Shown here: positions 51,480 through 60,817 of the stretch, one piece after another
Layout: every line of letters begins with the position of its first letter
Position numbering within the stretch: the first letter of the stretch is position 1
NCBI GenBank assembly: GCA_009845425.1
Contig: VXZQ01000001.1
Location: 258,363-322,362 of the forward strand
Source of the DNA: Holophagales bacterium
GTDB taxonomy: Bacteria > Acidobacteriota > Thermoanaerobaculia > Multivoradales > Multivoraceae
Length of the DNA stretch: 64,000 nt
Direction of reading: 5' to 3'
Translations under genes and position numbers: made by a program
The notes under the pieces: generated by a model
Told to the model about the DNA's origin: nothing
Database searches by the model: none
Seen by the model: the letters and a program-made list of their open reading frames with translations, nothing else

Positions 51480-53837
51480 ATGACCACCATGCACCTCGCT
51501 GTCGCGCTGGCGCTGACCCTGGCGCTGGCGGCCGCCGCGACGGCCCAGGAGCCTGTAACCGCCGAGGCGACCCCGGAGGACGCAACGGCAGCGGTCGAAG
51601 ACCCCACCCCCGACGCAGCGGGAGCCGTGGAGGAGGAAGCCGCGGATAGCGGCCCGCCACCGCCTCCGGGCGCCAACACCTTCAGTTTCGCGGTCGAGGA
51701 CGAGTCCGGCCCTGGACAGGTGGAAGGCTGGGCCGGCGCCATGGAGGGAACCTTCGAGGAGCAACACACACTGTCGAACGGATTCTGGATCCGGCTCCGC
51801 GACTACCAGGTCTCCGGCGACCGGGCGGTGTACGACCACGCGAACGAACGCTTCGAGGCCGAGGGGCCCGTCGTCCTGATGCGAGGCAACGAAGTGCTGC
51901 GGGGTTCGCGACTCGAGTTCGACGTGGCGGCCGAAACGGCCTCGATCTTCGACGCGGACGGGAACATAGGCACCGACTACTTCTTCACCGGCGCGGCGGT
52001 GCACATGCTGAGCGAGGACCGCTTCACGATTCTCGACGCCCAGTTCACCGCCTGCGAAGTCGAGGACGACGGCCGGGCGCCGGACTGGAGCTTCCGCGCG
52101 AAGCGGGTCGACGTGAACGCCAACGGCTACGCGAAGACCCGCGGCGTCTCCTTCCGGACCAGGAAGGTGCCGCTCGTCTATCTGCCCTACATGCTGTGGC
52201 CGGTCCAGAGCTCCAGGGTGAGCGGCTTCCTGACCCCCAAGCCCGGCTTCTCCACTCGCCGCGGCCCGTCGCTCGGTCTCGCCTACTACTGGGCGATCAA
52301 CCGGAGCTACGACGCCACCTTCAACGTGGACCTCTACGCGGGTGCCCCGAGCGGCAGTACCCAGGCCTTCTCCACGGAGCCGTTCTGGGGCCTGGGTACC
52401 GAGTTCCGCTACCGGCCCACCGAAGGCACGGCGGGCGAGTTCGACGGCTACCTGATCGACGACACGGAGCGCGGCGAGCGCCGCTGGCGCATGCGCTGGA
52501 ACCATCAGTCGCGGGATCTGCCCGGAGGTTTCCGCGGCGTCATCCGCTTCGAGGACGTGTCCGACTTCGAGTTCTTCCGCGACTTCGAACGCCGGGTCGA
52601 CCGCAACAGCCTGCGCCAGCTCTACTCGACGGCCTTCATGTCGCGAAACTGGGGCAACCAGTCGCTCAACGTCCAGTTCGATCAGCGCAAGACGTTCATC
52701 TCGGCCAGCCGCGAGGTCCAGCTCCGCCAGCTTCCCGAGATCGAGTACAAGCTGCGCTCCACCCGACTGGGAAGGTCGCCTCTCTACTTCCAGGTGAAGA
52801 GTTCGCTGCACTACCTCGACACGAACCGATCGGCGCGACGCATCGGCCGCTACGGACGCGCCCATCTCGAGCCGGAGATCAGCGTACCGATTCCGCTGGC
52901 GAGCTGGTTCTCGCTGTCGCTGACGGCGGGCGGTCACCTGACCTGGTACGGGGACAGCCTGATCAGCGCCCAGGAGCGGCGCGAGACGATGACGACCACG
53001 GACTTTCGGGGCCAGGATCTGGTGCGGCTCGTTCCGACCGCTCGCGCGGAGATCGTCGGTCCCGGTTTGTCCCGCATCTTCGATCTCGCCGAAGGGGGGC
53101 GCTTCTCGCGACTGAAGCACGTCATCGAGCCGCGCGTGGCATACGCCTACTTCGAGGACTTTGACGACCGCATCCGCATCCCGCTGTTCGACGAGATCGA
53201 CAACCTCCGCGGCCGCAACGTCGCCCGCGTCAGTCTCTACAACCGTCTGCTGGCCAAACCCGCCGATCCCGAGCAGGGCGGCGCCTTCGAGATCCTGTCG
53301 GTCCAGTTCTTCCGGGACTTTTCGCTAGACAGCGAGAAGGCCCTGCTGCGCTCCGCGGATCGCTCGCTCACGAGCCCGAACGGCCCGATCGGAGCCCTTC
53401 TCCGGTTCAATCCGTCCCGCCGTACGGGCCTGCGCTTCGACGCGCTCTACGACACGCTCTTCTCTCAGGTTTCCTCCACCGGCGTCTCCGCGACGCTGGG
53501 CGTTGGCGCAACCGGTTCGGTCGGCCTGCGCTGGGCGGTCCGCCGCAACGCGGAACTCGACCGGACGCGCCGCCACCATGTCCAGGTTTCGACCGGTCTC
53601 GACCTGATCCCGAACAAGCTGCGGGTGAACAGCATGCTGAGCTACGACATCGAACGGAAGATCCTGCAAATCCAGCGTCATATCGTCGACTTCAGGGCCT
53701 GCTGTTACGGCCTGCGTTTCGAGGTGGCCGACTTCCGCACGGCGCTCCGCCGCGACACCCAGTACCGGCTACTCGTCACGCTGAAGAGCGTCGGCGCTTT
53801 CTTCGACATCACCGGCGGCCAGAGCGAGGCGTTGTGA
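51480..53837 (+). CDS. lptD: LPS-assembly outer-membrane protein LptD
   Basis: 785 aa. A signal peptide is followed by an acidic, proline-rich linker (residues about 25-60), an OstA/LptA-like domain (about 75-225) with YDHANERFEAEGPVVL, then the beta-barrel with VPLVYLPYMLWPVQSSRVSGFLTP. Near the end is a CCYGLRFE string, the vicinal cysteine pair that forms disulfides in E. coli LptD, with an N-terminal partner cysteine in TACEVEDDG. It inserts LPS in the outer membrane with LptE (not seen here). Its stop overlaps the next gene's GTG. Confidence 0.93.
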   Translation: MTTMHLAVALALTLALAAAATAQEPVTAEATPEDATAAVEDPTPDAAGAVEEEAADSGPPPPPGANTFSFAVEDESGPGQVEGWAGAMEGTFEEQHTLSNGFWIRLRDYQVSGDRAVYDHANERFEAEGPVVLMRGNEVLRGSRLEFDVAAETASIFDADGNIGTDYFFTGAAVHMLSEDRFTILDAQFTACEVEDDGRAPDWSFRAKRVDVNANGYAKTRGVSFRTRKVPLVYLPYMLWPVQSSRVSGFLTPKPGFSTRRGPSLGLAYYWAINRSYDATFNVDLYAGAPSGSTQAFSTEPFWGLGTEFRYRPTEGTAGEFDGYLIDDTERGERRWRMRWNHQSRDLPGGFRGVIRFEDVSDFEFFRDFERRVDRNSLRQLYSTAFMSRNWGNQSLNVQFDQRKTFISASREVQLRQLPEIEYKLRSTRLGRSPLYFQVKSSLHYLDTNRSARRIGRYGRAHLEPEISVPIPLASWFSLSLTAGGHLTWYGDSLISAQERRETMTTTDFRGQDLVRLVPTARAEIVGPGLSRIFDLAEGGRFSRLKHVIEPRVAYAYFEDFDDRIRIPLFDEIDNLRGRNVARVSLYNRLLAKPADPEQGGAFEILSVQFFRDFSLDSEKALLRSADRSLTSPNGPIGALLRFNPSRRTGLRFDALYDTLFSQVSSTGVSATLGVGATGSVGLRWAVRRNAELDRTRRHHVQVSTGLDLIPNKLRVNSMLSYDIERKILQIQRHIVDFRACCYGLRFEVADFRTALRRDTQYRLLVTLKSVGAFFDITGGQSEAL

Positions 53838-54712
53838 CCGCGGACTCCCCCGGCGCCGGCGCCAGGGCCGTGGTGCTCGGCGCGTCGGGGCAACTTGGAC
53901 GGGAGGTCGCCGACGAACTCCGCCGGCGCGGAGTCGAGGTGCTCGCCGCCGACCGCCGGCGCGCGGACCTAACCGACACCGAGGCGACCGCCGCGCTGGC
54001 CGGCCGGTTCGACGCCGCCGCCGTCTACAACTGCGCCGCCTACACCGATGTCGACGGCTGCGAGAGCGAACCGGAGGCCGCCCTGGAGACCAACGGCAGG
54101 GCCCCCACGCGGCTGGCGACCGCCCTGCCGGGCCATTGCCGCCTGATCCACGTCTCGACCGACTATGTCTTCGACGGCCGCGGCCGACGGCCGTACCGTG
54201 AAGAGGACGCGACCGTGCCCGCCACCGTGTACGGACGCTCGAAGCTCGCCGCCGAGGAGGCCGTGGCCGATGCGGGAGGTCTGGTGGTCCGCACGAGTTG
54301 GGTGTTTGGGCCGGAGGGCAGGAACTTCGTCTCCGCAATCGCCGACCGGCTCGGCCGCGGGGAGCCGCTCCGTGTCGTCTCCGACCAGGTCGGTTGCCCG
54401 ACCTACGCGCCCTACCTCGCCCGCGCCCTCGTCGACCTCTACGCGGCCGGCGCAGCGGGCATCGTCCACTACTGCAACTCACCCGCCACTTCCTGGCACG
54501 GTTTCGCGGTCGCCATCGTCGCGGCCCTCGGCCTGAACGCCGAGGTGGAGCCGATCGCGACCGCCGACCTGCCCCGTCCCGCGGTCCGGCCGGCGTACTC
54601 GGTGCTCGACACGGGGCGCTTCGAGTCCCTCACCAACCGGCGAGTCGAAGAGTGGAGACCCGGCCTCGACGACTACTTCGCGCGGCTGGGACAGGGCAAG
54701 GCGGAAGCGTGA
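53834..54712 (+). CDS. rfbD: dTDP-4-dehydrorhamnose reductase
   Basis: 292-aa short-chain reductase making dTDP-L-rhamnose. GASGQLGREVADELRRRG binds NADPH; CAAYTDVDGCESEPEAA, STDYVFDGRGRRPYREED and VYGRSKLAAEE (YxxxK) are RfbD/RmlD signatures. The GTG at 53834 overlaps the lptD stop (GTGA), tying rhamnose synthesis to LPS export. rmlA, rmlB and rmlC are not present in this window. Confidence 0.92.
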   Translation: MTADSPGAGARAVVLGASGQLGREVADELRRRGVEVLAADRRRADLTDTEATAALAGRFDAAAVYNCAAYTDVDGCESEPEAALETNGRAPTRLATALPGHCRLIHVSTDYVFDGRGRRPYREEDATVPATVYGRSKLAAEEAVADAGGLVVRTSWVFGPEGRNFVSAIADRLGRGEPLRVVSDQVGCPTYAPYLARALVDLYAAGAAGIVHYCNSPATSWHGFAVAIVAALGLNAEVEPIATADLPRPAVRPAYSVLDTGRFESLTNRRVEEWRPGLDDYFARLGQGKAEA

Positions 54713-55650
54713 CGCGCGTCCTCGTCACCGGCGCCGAGGGGTTCGTCGGCGGCCGCCTGGTGCCGCGACTGGTCGCACGGGGGGCCACCGTCATCGCCTG
54801 CCATGCGCCGGGAACACCGGCAGGCAACGACGACGCCACCGGCTCTCGAGTCCCCGTCGAGCACATCGCCCTCGACATCCGCGATCACGACGCGGTCGAG
54901 GGCGTTTTCCGGGATGCGGCGCCGGATGCGGTCGTCCACCTGGCCGGCCTGTCCGACGTCGCAGACTCCTGGCGGCGAATCGACGACTACTACCGGGTCA
55001 ACGTCGAGGGCTCCGAGCACGTCGTCTCCGCGGCGCGCGGCCTGTCCGATACGTGCCGGCTGGTCGTCGCCTCGAGCGCCGAGGTCTACGGCGCGGTGCC
55101 GGAAGCGGAACTGCCGGCGCGCGAGGACCGCGGCCTGGAACCGGGCTCGCCGTACGCCCTGACCAAGGCCGCGGTCGAACGGCTGAGTCTTCCCCTGGGC
55201 GCCATCGTCGTCCGCTCCTTCAACCTGATAGGGCCCGGGCAGGGCGCCAACTTCGCGCTCCCCTCGTTCGCAACGCAACTCGCGGCGATCGAAGCGGGCC
55301 GTGAGGAACCCGTGCTGCACGTCGGCAACCTGACCCCGCGCCGGGACTTCGTCCACGTCGACGACGGCGCCGACACCTACGCACTCCTGGTAGAGCGCGG
55401 TGAACCGGGCGACGTCTACAACGTCGCCCGGGGTGAGCCGATCGAACTCGAGACGGCACTCCGGCAACTCATCAGGCTCAGCGGCCTGGAGGTCGAGATC
55501 CGGCAGGACCCCGACCTCATGAGGCCCGCCGACGTTCCCGTGATGTGCGGCGACGCCAGCCGCCTGCGCGCCCTGGGCTGGCGCCCGAAACGCAGCTTCC
55601 AGCAGGCCCTGGAGGCGATCTGGGAGGACGCCCGGCGGCGGCTCGCCTAG
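54709..55650 (+). CDS. NAD-dependent epimerase/dehydratase, GDP-6-deoxy-4-keto-mannose reductase-like
   Basis: 313-aa extended SDR. TGAEGFVGGRLVPRL is the nucleotide loop, VHLAGLSDVADSW, VASSAEVYG and SPYALTK (YxxxK) form the active site, and VRSFNLIGPGQGANFALPSFATQL and PRRDFVHVDD match GDP-D-rhamnose synthases (Rmd). The GTG at 54709 overlaps the rfbD stop. Its TAG stop overlaps the ogt stop on the other strand (CTAG). It may give a second deoxyhexose for the same glycan. Confidence 0.85.
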   Translation: MTRVLVTGAEGFVGGRLVPRLVARGATVIACHAPGTPAGNDDATGSRVPVEHIALDIRDHDAVEGVFRDAAPDAVVHLAGLSDVADSWRRIDDYYRVNVEGSEHVVSAARGLSDTCRLVVASSAEVYGAVPEAELPAREDRGLEPGSPYALTKAAVERLSLPLGAIVVRSFNLIGPGQGANFALPSFATQLAAIEAGREEPVLHVGNLTPRRDFVHVDDGADTYALLVERGEPGDVYNVARGEPIELETALRQLIRLSGLEVEIRQDPDLMRPADVPVMCGDASRLRALGWRPKRSFQQALEAIWEDARRRLA

Positions 55651-56225
55651 TCCTCGGCGTGCTTGCGTTCGAGGGCGAGCAGTTGCCCCTTGCGCTTCTC
55701 GCCGCCGATGTAGGAACCGGGACCGCTCCGGCGCGGCACGACCCGGTGGCACGGAACGAGGATCGGCAACGGGTTGGCCATCAACCGGGACCGGATCAGG
55801 CGGTAGGCGCCGGCCTGGCCGGATGAGGTAGCCACGTTGCGGTAGGTGCGGGTGTGCCCGTAGGGAATCCGGGCCGTCTCCTCGAAGATGCGCCGGGACA
55901 GGGCATCGATTCCCGTCCGATCGAGGTCATAGGGCAGATCGAGGTTCCGCCGCGCGCCGGCGAAGTACTCCGACAGACGGCCCAGGGCCTCGTCGACGAA
56001 GTCCGTCGTCTCCACCGACCCCAGGGAAGTGAACAGCGCCTTCTCGGCGCCTTTCGGCGCGATGACCAGCCGCGTGATCAGCCGGCCGATGAACTCGAGC
56101 CCCAGCGAACCGAGCGGCGAGGCGACCAGCACTCGCAACGGCTCAACGGCGCGCGGCGCGGGCCAGGCGGGCGCACCGGCGCGCGACCCGGCACGGCTCG
56201 CGAGTTCATGCACCACGGAAGTCAT
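55647..56225 (-). CDS. ogt: Methylated-DNA-protein cysteine methyltransferase
   Basis: 192 aa. The suicide cysteine is C159 in ILVPCHRVV, with IPYGHTRTYRNVAT and the arginine-bearing helix before it. The N-terminal domain (about 30-100) is present, so this is a full Ogt/AGT rather than an Atl-like protein. The family's usual GNA-R-V pattern is altered to GAYRLIRSRLMAN. It repairs O6-alkylguanine. Convergent with the reductase gene, sharing four bases. Confidence 0.9.
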   Translation of the reverse strand: MTSVVHELASRAGSRAGAPAWPAPRAVEPLRVLVASPLGSLGLEFIGRLITRLVIAPKGAEKALFTSLGSVETTDFVDEALGRLSEYFAGARRNLDLPYDLDRTGIDALSRRIFEETARIPYGHTRTYRNVATSSGQAGAYRLIRSRLMANPLPILVPCHRVVPRRSGPGSYIGGEKRKGQLLALERKHAED

Positions 56226-56287
56226 GGTAGCATGGCTACTTTTCTATGTCGACGTGAACCGGAGGTTCCCTTCTCCGGGGAAGAAGT

Positions 56288-57220
56288 TCACTCCTCCCGG
56301 AGCACGATCCGCAGGGAAACGTCCTCTCCCTGCTCGGCTTCGAACCCGCGCACCTCGGCTGCGTAGCCGGGACGAATCACCTCGAGCCGGTGGGCGCCGG
56401 GATCCACGATCAGGGCCGAGTGGAGGCTCGCCAGTTCCGTGCCGCTCCCCAGCAGACGGCCGTCCAGGTAGACGACGGCGTCGGCAGGCACGACCTCGAC
56501 CCGCAGCCGGGCCGGCTCCCGCCGCTGGTCCTGCTCGATCGGACGGCCGCGGTTCTCGACCCTCCACGACTCCCCTTCCGGGGCCGGCGGCGCGGCGGCC
56601 GGCTTGGGCGGCGCGGGCCGCGGCCGTTCCGCGGTCCCCGGGACGAGATCCTCGTCGATCCGGATGACCACACCCGGCTGCACGCGGATCTGACGCTCCA
56701 GGGTCTCGTAGCCCTCCATGAAGATCGCGATCCGGTAGCTGCCGTCGCGCAACCAGAGGTAGCGCGGGAAGCCGTCGAAGCCGTCGACCCGACCGACCAG
56801 CTCGCCGTCGATGTAGACGGAAGCCTTCTTGGGCCGGGTGTTGATGTCGAGCGCACCCGCGTCCGCATAGCCGACGGGTCCGGAAGCCCAGCCGTAGGGT
56901 CCGTAGCCGTAGTAGTACGGCGACCAGGCGTAGGGCCAGAAGGGACCGAGGCCCCCATACCAGCCGAAGGAACCGTAGTAGGGCCGCACGTAGGTGCGGG
57001 ACCGGCGGCCCTTGCGGCGGTCGCCGTCCCCGCGGCGAGCCCGATCGCCAGCCTCGACCGCGACCGGCGCCTGAACCGCAAGGGCTTGAACCACCTGTGC
57101 CGTTCCGCCATGCCCTCCGGTGGCCGCTTCCGCGCCGCCCGCCAGCCCGAGGCCCACCAGGCCGGCCAACGACAGCGCCATCCGAACCCCGATTCCTGCC
57201 ACACGTGCATTCGAACTCAC
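56288..57220 (-). CDS. Exported PEGA-domain protein with Tyr/Gly-rich linker
   Basis: 310 aa. The signal peptide (VRMALSLAGLVGLGLAGGAEA) is followed by a basic stretch and a Tyr/Gly/Pro/Trp-rich segment (YYGSFGWYGGLGPFWPYAW and similar). Two PEGA domains follow: one at about residues 135-200 (INTRPKKASVYIDGELVGRV) and one in the last 80 residues (VEVVPADAVVYLDGRLLGSG). PEGA domains are surface beta-folds. I take the GTG at 57220, overlapping the glycosyltransferase stop, with GGAGG 6 bases upstream. It may anchor to the envelope. Confidence 0.8.
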   Translation of the reverse strand: MSSNARVAGIGVRMALSLAGLVGLGLAGGAEAATGGHGGTAQVVQALAVQAPVAVEAGDRARRGDGDRRKGRRSRTYVRPYYGSFGWYGGLGPFWPYAWSPYYYGYGPYGWASGPVGYADAGALDINTRPKKASVYIDGELVGRVDGFDGFPRYLWLRDGSYRIAIFMEGYETLERQIRVQPGVVIRIDEDLVPGTAERPRPAPPKPAAAPPAPEGESWRVENRGRPIEQDQRREPARLRVEVVPADAVVYLDGRLLGSGTELASLHSALIVDPGAHRLEVIRPGYAAEVRGFEAEQGEDVSLRIVLREE

Positions 57221-58197
57221 GATGCACCTCCCCGATCCAGGCCGACGCCATCGGACCAGCCGTTCCTCAGACCTTCCAGATAGTGATATCGCATCGTCCT
57301 CTCCCACAGCCGGGGCAGTCTGACCGGGAATCCCTGCAACGTCCGCGCCAACCGCTCCTGCAGCCACTGCACCGTCCGGTCGCGAACGCCGCCGGCCGGA
57401 GGCGGCTCGCCGTCGTGGAACCCCAGTAAGGGGCCGAGCTGCTCATGCCGCCGGAAGAAGACGACCGCGGAGTACCCCGCGCGGTACTGCCGTTTCGCGA
57501 ACCGCTTGACACCGGTCGGGTGGTCGTGGGCGACGCGGGCTTCTGGCCGGTACAGGAGGCGCAGGCCGCGCCCGGCCAGGCGATAGCCGGCTTCGACGTC
57601 CTCCCAGGCCGCGAACGGGAAGGCCGGGTCGAAGGGCTCCGCCGCCATCGCCTCGCGGTCGATCGAGAGGTTCGACGTGTAGAAGAAGTTGAACGGCACG
57701 TCGTCCTCGTTCTCGATCAGAGCGAATCCGAACTGCAGTCCGTTCTCGTTGATGTAGTCGAGGAACGGCGTGCGCCGCATCCGCTCGTGCCAGTCGGTGC
57801 GGCCGATCACGCCGACGCAACCGCCCTCGGCGCGAATCGACCGCGCCAGGGCGTCGTGCTGGGCCCTGTGATGCGCCGCCAGCCATCCCGGCGCGGGGAC
57901 GGTGTCGTCCCCGAGAAAGGCCACCCAGCGGCCGCGGGCCGCCGCGACGCCGCGGTTGCGGGCCACGGCAGGTCCCTGGTTCTCCTGATGAAGGACCAGC
58001 AACTCCGGCTCACTGCGATTTCCGCCCGCGGCGCGTTCGTCGAGCCAGGACGCGGTGCCGTCCGTGCTGCCGTCGTTGACCACGAGGACCTCGAAGGCAG
58101 GCCCGTCCTGAGCGTCCAGGGCGGCGAGAACTTCCTTCAGGGCCCCCAGACGGTTGAAGGTGGGAATGACCACGGTCCAGCCTGGTGTCCCGGTCAC
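57217..58197 (-). CDS. Family 2 glycosyltransferase
   Basis: 326-aa GT-A fold enzyme. It has VVIPTFNRLGALKEVL, LVVNDGSTDGTASWL, and a metal-binding motif FLGDDTVPAPGW, with WEDVEAGYRLAGRG (ED at the base position) and a C-terminal helical region. It probably transfers a sugar to a cell-surface glycan or lipid. The GTG at 58197 overlaps the stop of the next glycosyltransferase gene. Order: fusion, GT4, GT2, GT2, PEGA. Confidence 0.87.
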   Translation of the reverse strand: MTGTPGWTVVIPTFNRLGALKEVLAALDAQDGPAFEVLVVNDGSTDGTASWLDERAAGGNRSEPELLVLHQENQGPAVARNRGVAAARGRWVAFLGDDTVPAPGWLAAHHRAQHDALARSIRAEGGCVGVIGRTDWHERMRRTPFLDYINENGLQFGFALIENEDDVPFNFFYTSNLSIDREAMAAEPFDPAFPFAAWEDVEAGYRLAGRGLRLLYRPEARVAHDHPTGVKRFAKRQYRAGYSAVVFFRRHEQLGPLLGFHDGEPPPAGGVRDRTVQWLQERLARTLQGFPVRLPRLWERTMRYHYLEGLRNGWSDGVGLDRGGAS

Positions 58198-59501
58198 CGT
58201 TCCACCTCCATCACCTCCTCCAGGCTGCGCCGGACGAGCGGCAGCCCCTCCGGCCACATGGCCTCGAAACCCGAACTTCGGAACAGCTCTTCGTCGCCGG
58301 GATAGGTCGGCACGACGTAGAGCGGAAAACGCTCGAAGATCTCGGCATCCGGACGCTGACGTCTCGCCTGGATCCGACGCCTTCGTTCCGCAGCGTCGTC
58401 GAGGCCGCGAATGATCGAAGACACGGCACGCACCTGAGCCAGGGTCTGATCGTCGACGATGGCAGGCACGCCATCCGGAAGTCCGCTGTGCGGCCGCGCG
58501 AAACGCCTCAGCCGGGTGCGGAGGGCGACGACGTGCCGGAGTCGCCCCCAGGCATCGCGCGGCCCGGAGCCCCCCGCGAGAGAAGCACCCTGTCCGTCCG
58601 TCGCGGCAGCGTAGGGATCGACGGCCAGTTCCTGACCGTGGGGGTTGCGGTGCGCGAGCAGGTGCTGGACGCGGCCGATCAGCGTCATCTGCACGACCGG
58701 CATCAGTTGCGGCCAGAGTTCCGCATCGTAGTTCTTGAACGCGGTGAGATAGGCGTTGCGTTCGAACAGGAGTCCACGGTTGGCGTTCCCAAGCAGCTTG
58801 CTCGTGGCCATCGAGCGATGGTGCACGACCGCACCCGGCGCCGACAGCACGCGCTCTCCAGCCGACCACAGCCGCCAGCCGAGATCGACATCCTCCAGGT
58901 AGGCGAAGTACGACTCGTCGAATCCGCCCGCCGCCAGGTAGGAGTCGCGACGGACGATCATGTTCCCGCCGCATGGGAACAGCAGTTCGCAGCCCTCCTC
59001 GGGCATCTCGACCACGTCCAGGGGTCGGCGGTAGTCGAGCTGGAAGGCGTGGCCGTCGAACGTCATCACGCCCTGGCCGAAATCCAGTCGCGTGCCCTTC
59101 CAGTTGACGATGCCGCCCGAAACCGCGGCTACGTCGGCGGGGGCTTCGGCCAACCCGGCAACCAGCCGGGCCAGCCAGTCCGGCCGCGGCCTTGTGTCGT
59201 TGTTGACCATTGCCAGCGCACTGGCGCTACTCTTCTCAGCCAGTCGGTTGTTCGCGGCACTGAAGCCGATGTTGGTCGGGTTGGCAACCACGTCAACGTG
59301 AGGATGGTGGGACCGAGTCCACGTCACCGTGCCGTCCGTCGAGCCATTGTCGAACAGGCGAACTCTCACTGCGACGCCGGGGACCTGCTGAGCCTCCAGT
59401 GCCGGCAGGAGCGTCTCCAGGTGGTGGCGCCCGTTCCAGCTCACCACCAGGACGTCGACGCTGTCGATCCGCTTCCGGCCCTCGCTGGCCCCCCCGGTCA
59501 T
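58194..59501 (-). CDS. Family 2 glycosyltransferase, rhamnosyltransferase-like
   Basis: 435 aa. DVLVVSWNGRHHLETLLPALEA, LFDNGSTDGTV, NNIGFSAANNR-like NPTNIGFSAANNR and AMVNNDTRPRPDWL (DxD-type) fit the rhamnosyl-type GT2 enzymes, as does FDESYFAYLEDVDLGWRLW. The C-terminal 130 residues (AHRNPHGQELAVDPYAA onward) are an extra helical domain of unknown role. The ATG at 59501 overlaps the GT4 stop (ATGA). It could use dTDP-rhamnose from the rfbD pathway; this is inference. Confidence 0.86.
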   Translation of the reverse strand: MTGGASEGRKRIDSVDVLVVSWNGRHHLETLLPALEAQQVPGVAVRVRLFDNGSTDGTVTWTRSHHPHVDVVANPTNIGFSAANNRLAEKSSASALAMVNNDTRPRPDWLARLVAGLAEAPADVAAVSGGIVNWKGTRLDFGQGVMTFDGHAFQLDYRRPLDVVEMPEEGCELLFPCGGNMIVRRDSYLAAGGFDESYFAYLEDVDLGWRLWSAGERVLSAPGAVVHHRSMATSKLLGNANRGLLFERNAYLTAFKNYDAELWPQLMPVVQMTLIGRVQHLLAHRNPHGQELAVDPYAAATDGQGASLAGGSGPRDAWGRLRHVVALRTRLRRFARPHSGLPDGVPAIVDDQTLAQVRAVSSIIRGLDDAAERRRRIQARRQRPDAEIFERFPLYVVPTYPGDEELFRSSGFEAMWPEGLPLVRRSLEEVMEVER

Positions 59502-60772
59502 CTGCTGGCCGCCAGTGCACCGGCAAGGCGGGTCCGAAGCCAGCGCCGCAACCGGAACCCGAGTTCGTCGGCCGGAGCCTCCGTGGAGGGCCTGAATGCG
59601 AACTCCTCCTTGGTGGGATCGACGCGCGGAGACTCGAGGAAGGCCGCCAGGGGCGCCAGGCTGCGCTCCCAGGAGAAGGTCGCCAACGCCCGCTTCCTGC
59701 CTCGAAGCGCTCTCGCCTCGACCTCCGGTCCGCCGGCGACCAGCTCGGCGAGACCCGCCCTCAGCGCTTCGACATCGCCGCACGGCGCCACGAGGCCGGC
59801 AGCCCAGTCCTTCAACAGGCGGGGCACCGTACCGCCCTCGGTGGTCAGCACGGGGCAGCCGACCGCGAGGGCATCGACGAACCGGGTGCGCAGCGACAGG
59901 TCGGTCTCCAGTCCGGGTCGATGGCAGGCGGTCAGCGCGTCCACGTCCCTCAACAGGTCGTAGCGCCGCTCGAACGGCACCCAGTCGAGAAAGTCGATCC
60001 GATCCGGATCCTGACGCCTGCTTCGCGCCTCCACCTGCTCCAGCAACCGTTGAGGCGCCTGAGTGCCCGGCGGCTGGCGAACGAACAGGAGACGGGCGTT
60101 CGCAGCGGACAGCGAAGCGAAAGCCTGAAGCAGAGGCTCCGGGTCGTACCAGTCGTACAGACCGCCGAACAACAGCCGCCGTTCGCCCGGGGTCCGGGGC
60201 GGCAGCAACGGTCGGTAGTCAGGCAGCGGATCCGGCACGCCGAACGGCGCCTCGACGATGAGGCCGGAGAGGCTTGGATCATCGCGGTAGCGGTGGGGGT
60301 TCACCCGACCCAGGGCGGTCAGAAAGCCCAGGTAGTAGGAGCGCTGTTCCGCCGAGGAGCAGAGGAAGAAATCGCCGCGAGCCAGTTGATGGATCCAGGT
60401 CTGATGATCGTTCCGATACGGATCGAGCCCCAAGGTGTCTAAGTGGGTCAGGTTCTCGACCAGGAAGGGATCGTAGAGATCGATCGCGCTCGGCAAGTCG
60501 GGCAACTCGTGGAGCACATCGTTGGCCAACTGTCCCTGGGCAACGGCCGCGTCGCAGTCCCCCAGCAGGACCGATAGCGGCGCGGAATCGAACCGACGCA
60601 CTTCCGCCGAACCGCTCCCGACATCGGGCGCTTCCCCGGAACGCCAGGGAGACACAAGGACGACGTCGAATCCGAATCCGGGAAGGCGGCGCGCCATCTC
60701 CAGGTAGCGGATTCCGATGCCGGCCGCTCGTTCGCCGAGCGCCTCGCTGCATACCAGCCCGACACGCGTCAA
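59498..60772 (-). CDS. GT-B-fold glycosyltransferase (GT4-like)
   Basis: 424 aa. Two Rossmann-like halves: the first has GIGIRYLEMARRLPGFGFDVVLV, the second begins near PGERRLLFGGLYDWYDPEPLLQAF and ends with TRFVDALAVGCPVLTTEGGTVPRLLK, the donor-binding ExxGxP-type segment. It starts at TTG 60772, which has AGGAGG 6 bases upstream. It starts 45 bases after the PIG-L/GT2 fusion gene and overlaps the next gene. Confidence 0.82.
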   Translation of the reverse strand: MTRVGLVCSEALGERAAGIGIRYLEMARRLPGFGFDVVLVSPWRSGEAPDVGSGSAEVRRFDSAPLSVLLGDCDAAVAQGQLANDVLHELPDLPSAIDLYDPFLVENLTHLDTLGLDPYRNDHQTWIHQLARGDFFLCSSAEQRSYYLGFLTALGRVNPHRYRDDPSLSGLIVEAPFGVPDPLPDYRPLLPPRTPGERRLLFGGLYDWYDPEPLLQAFASLSAANARLLFVRQPPGTQAPQRLLEQVEARSRRQDPDRIDFLDWVPFERRYDLLRDVDALTACHRPGLETDLSLRTRFVDALAVGCPVLTTEGGTVPRLLKDWAAGLVAPCGDVEALRAGLAELVAGGPEVEARALRGRKRALATFSWERSLAPLAAFLESPRVDPTKEEFAFRPSTEAPADELGFRLRRWLRTRLAGALAASR

Positions 60773-60778
60773 CGGCTG

Positions 60779-60784
60779 CCTCCT
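60779..60784 (-). promoter_or_regulatory. Shine-Dalgarno site for the GT-B gene
   Basis: AGGAGG on the minus strand, 6 bases before the TTG at 60772; it supports a TTG start that would otherwise be doubtful. Confidence 0.65.
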
Positions 60785-60817
60785 CGCGCCCTCACTCGTA
60801 CCCGAACGGGCCGGTCG

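Noticed and set aside
51468..53120. Minus-strand 550-aa frame opposite lptD
   Set aside because: Shadow; the plus strand encodes a full LptD with signal peptide and cysteine pair.
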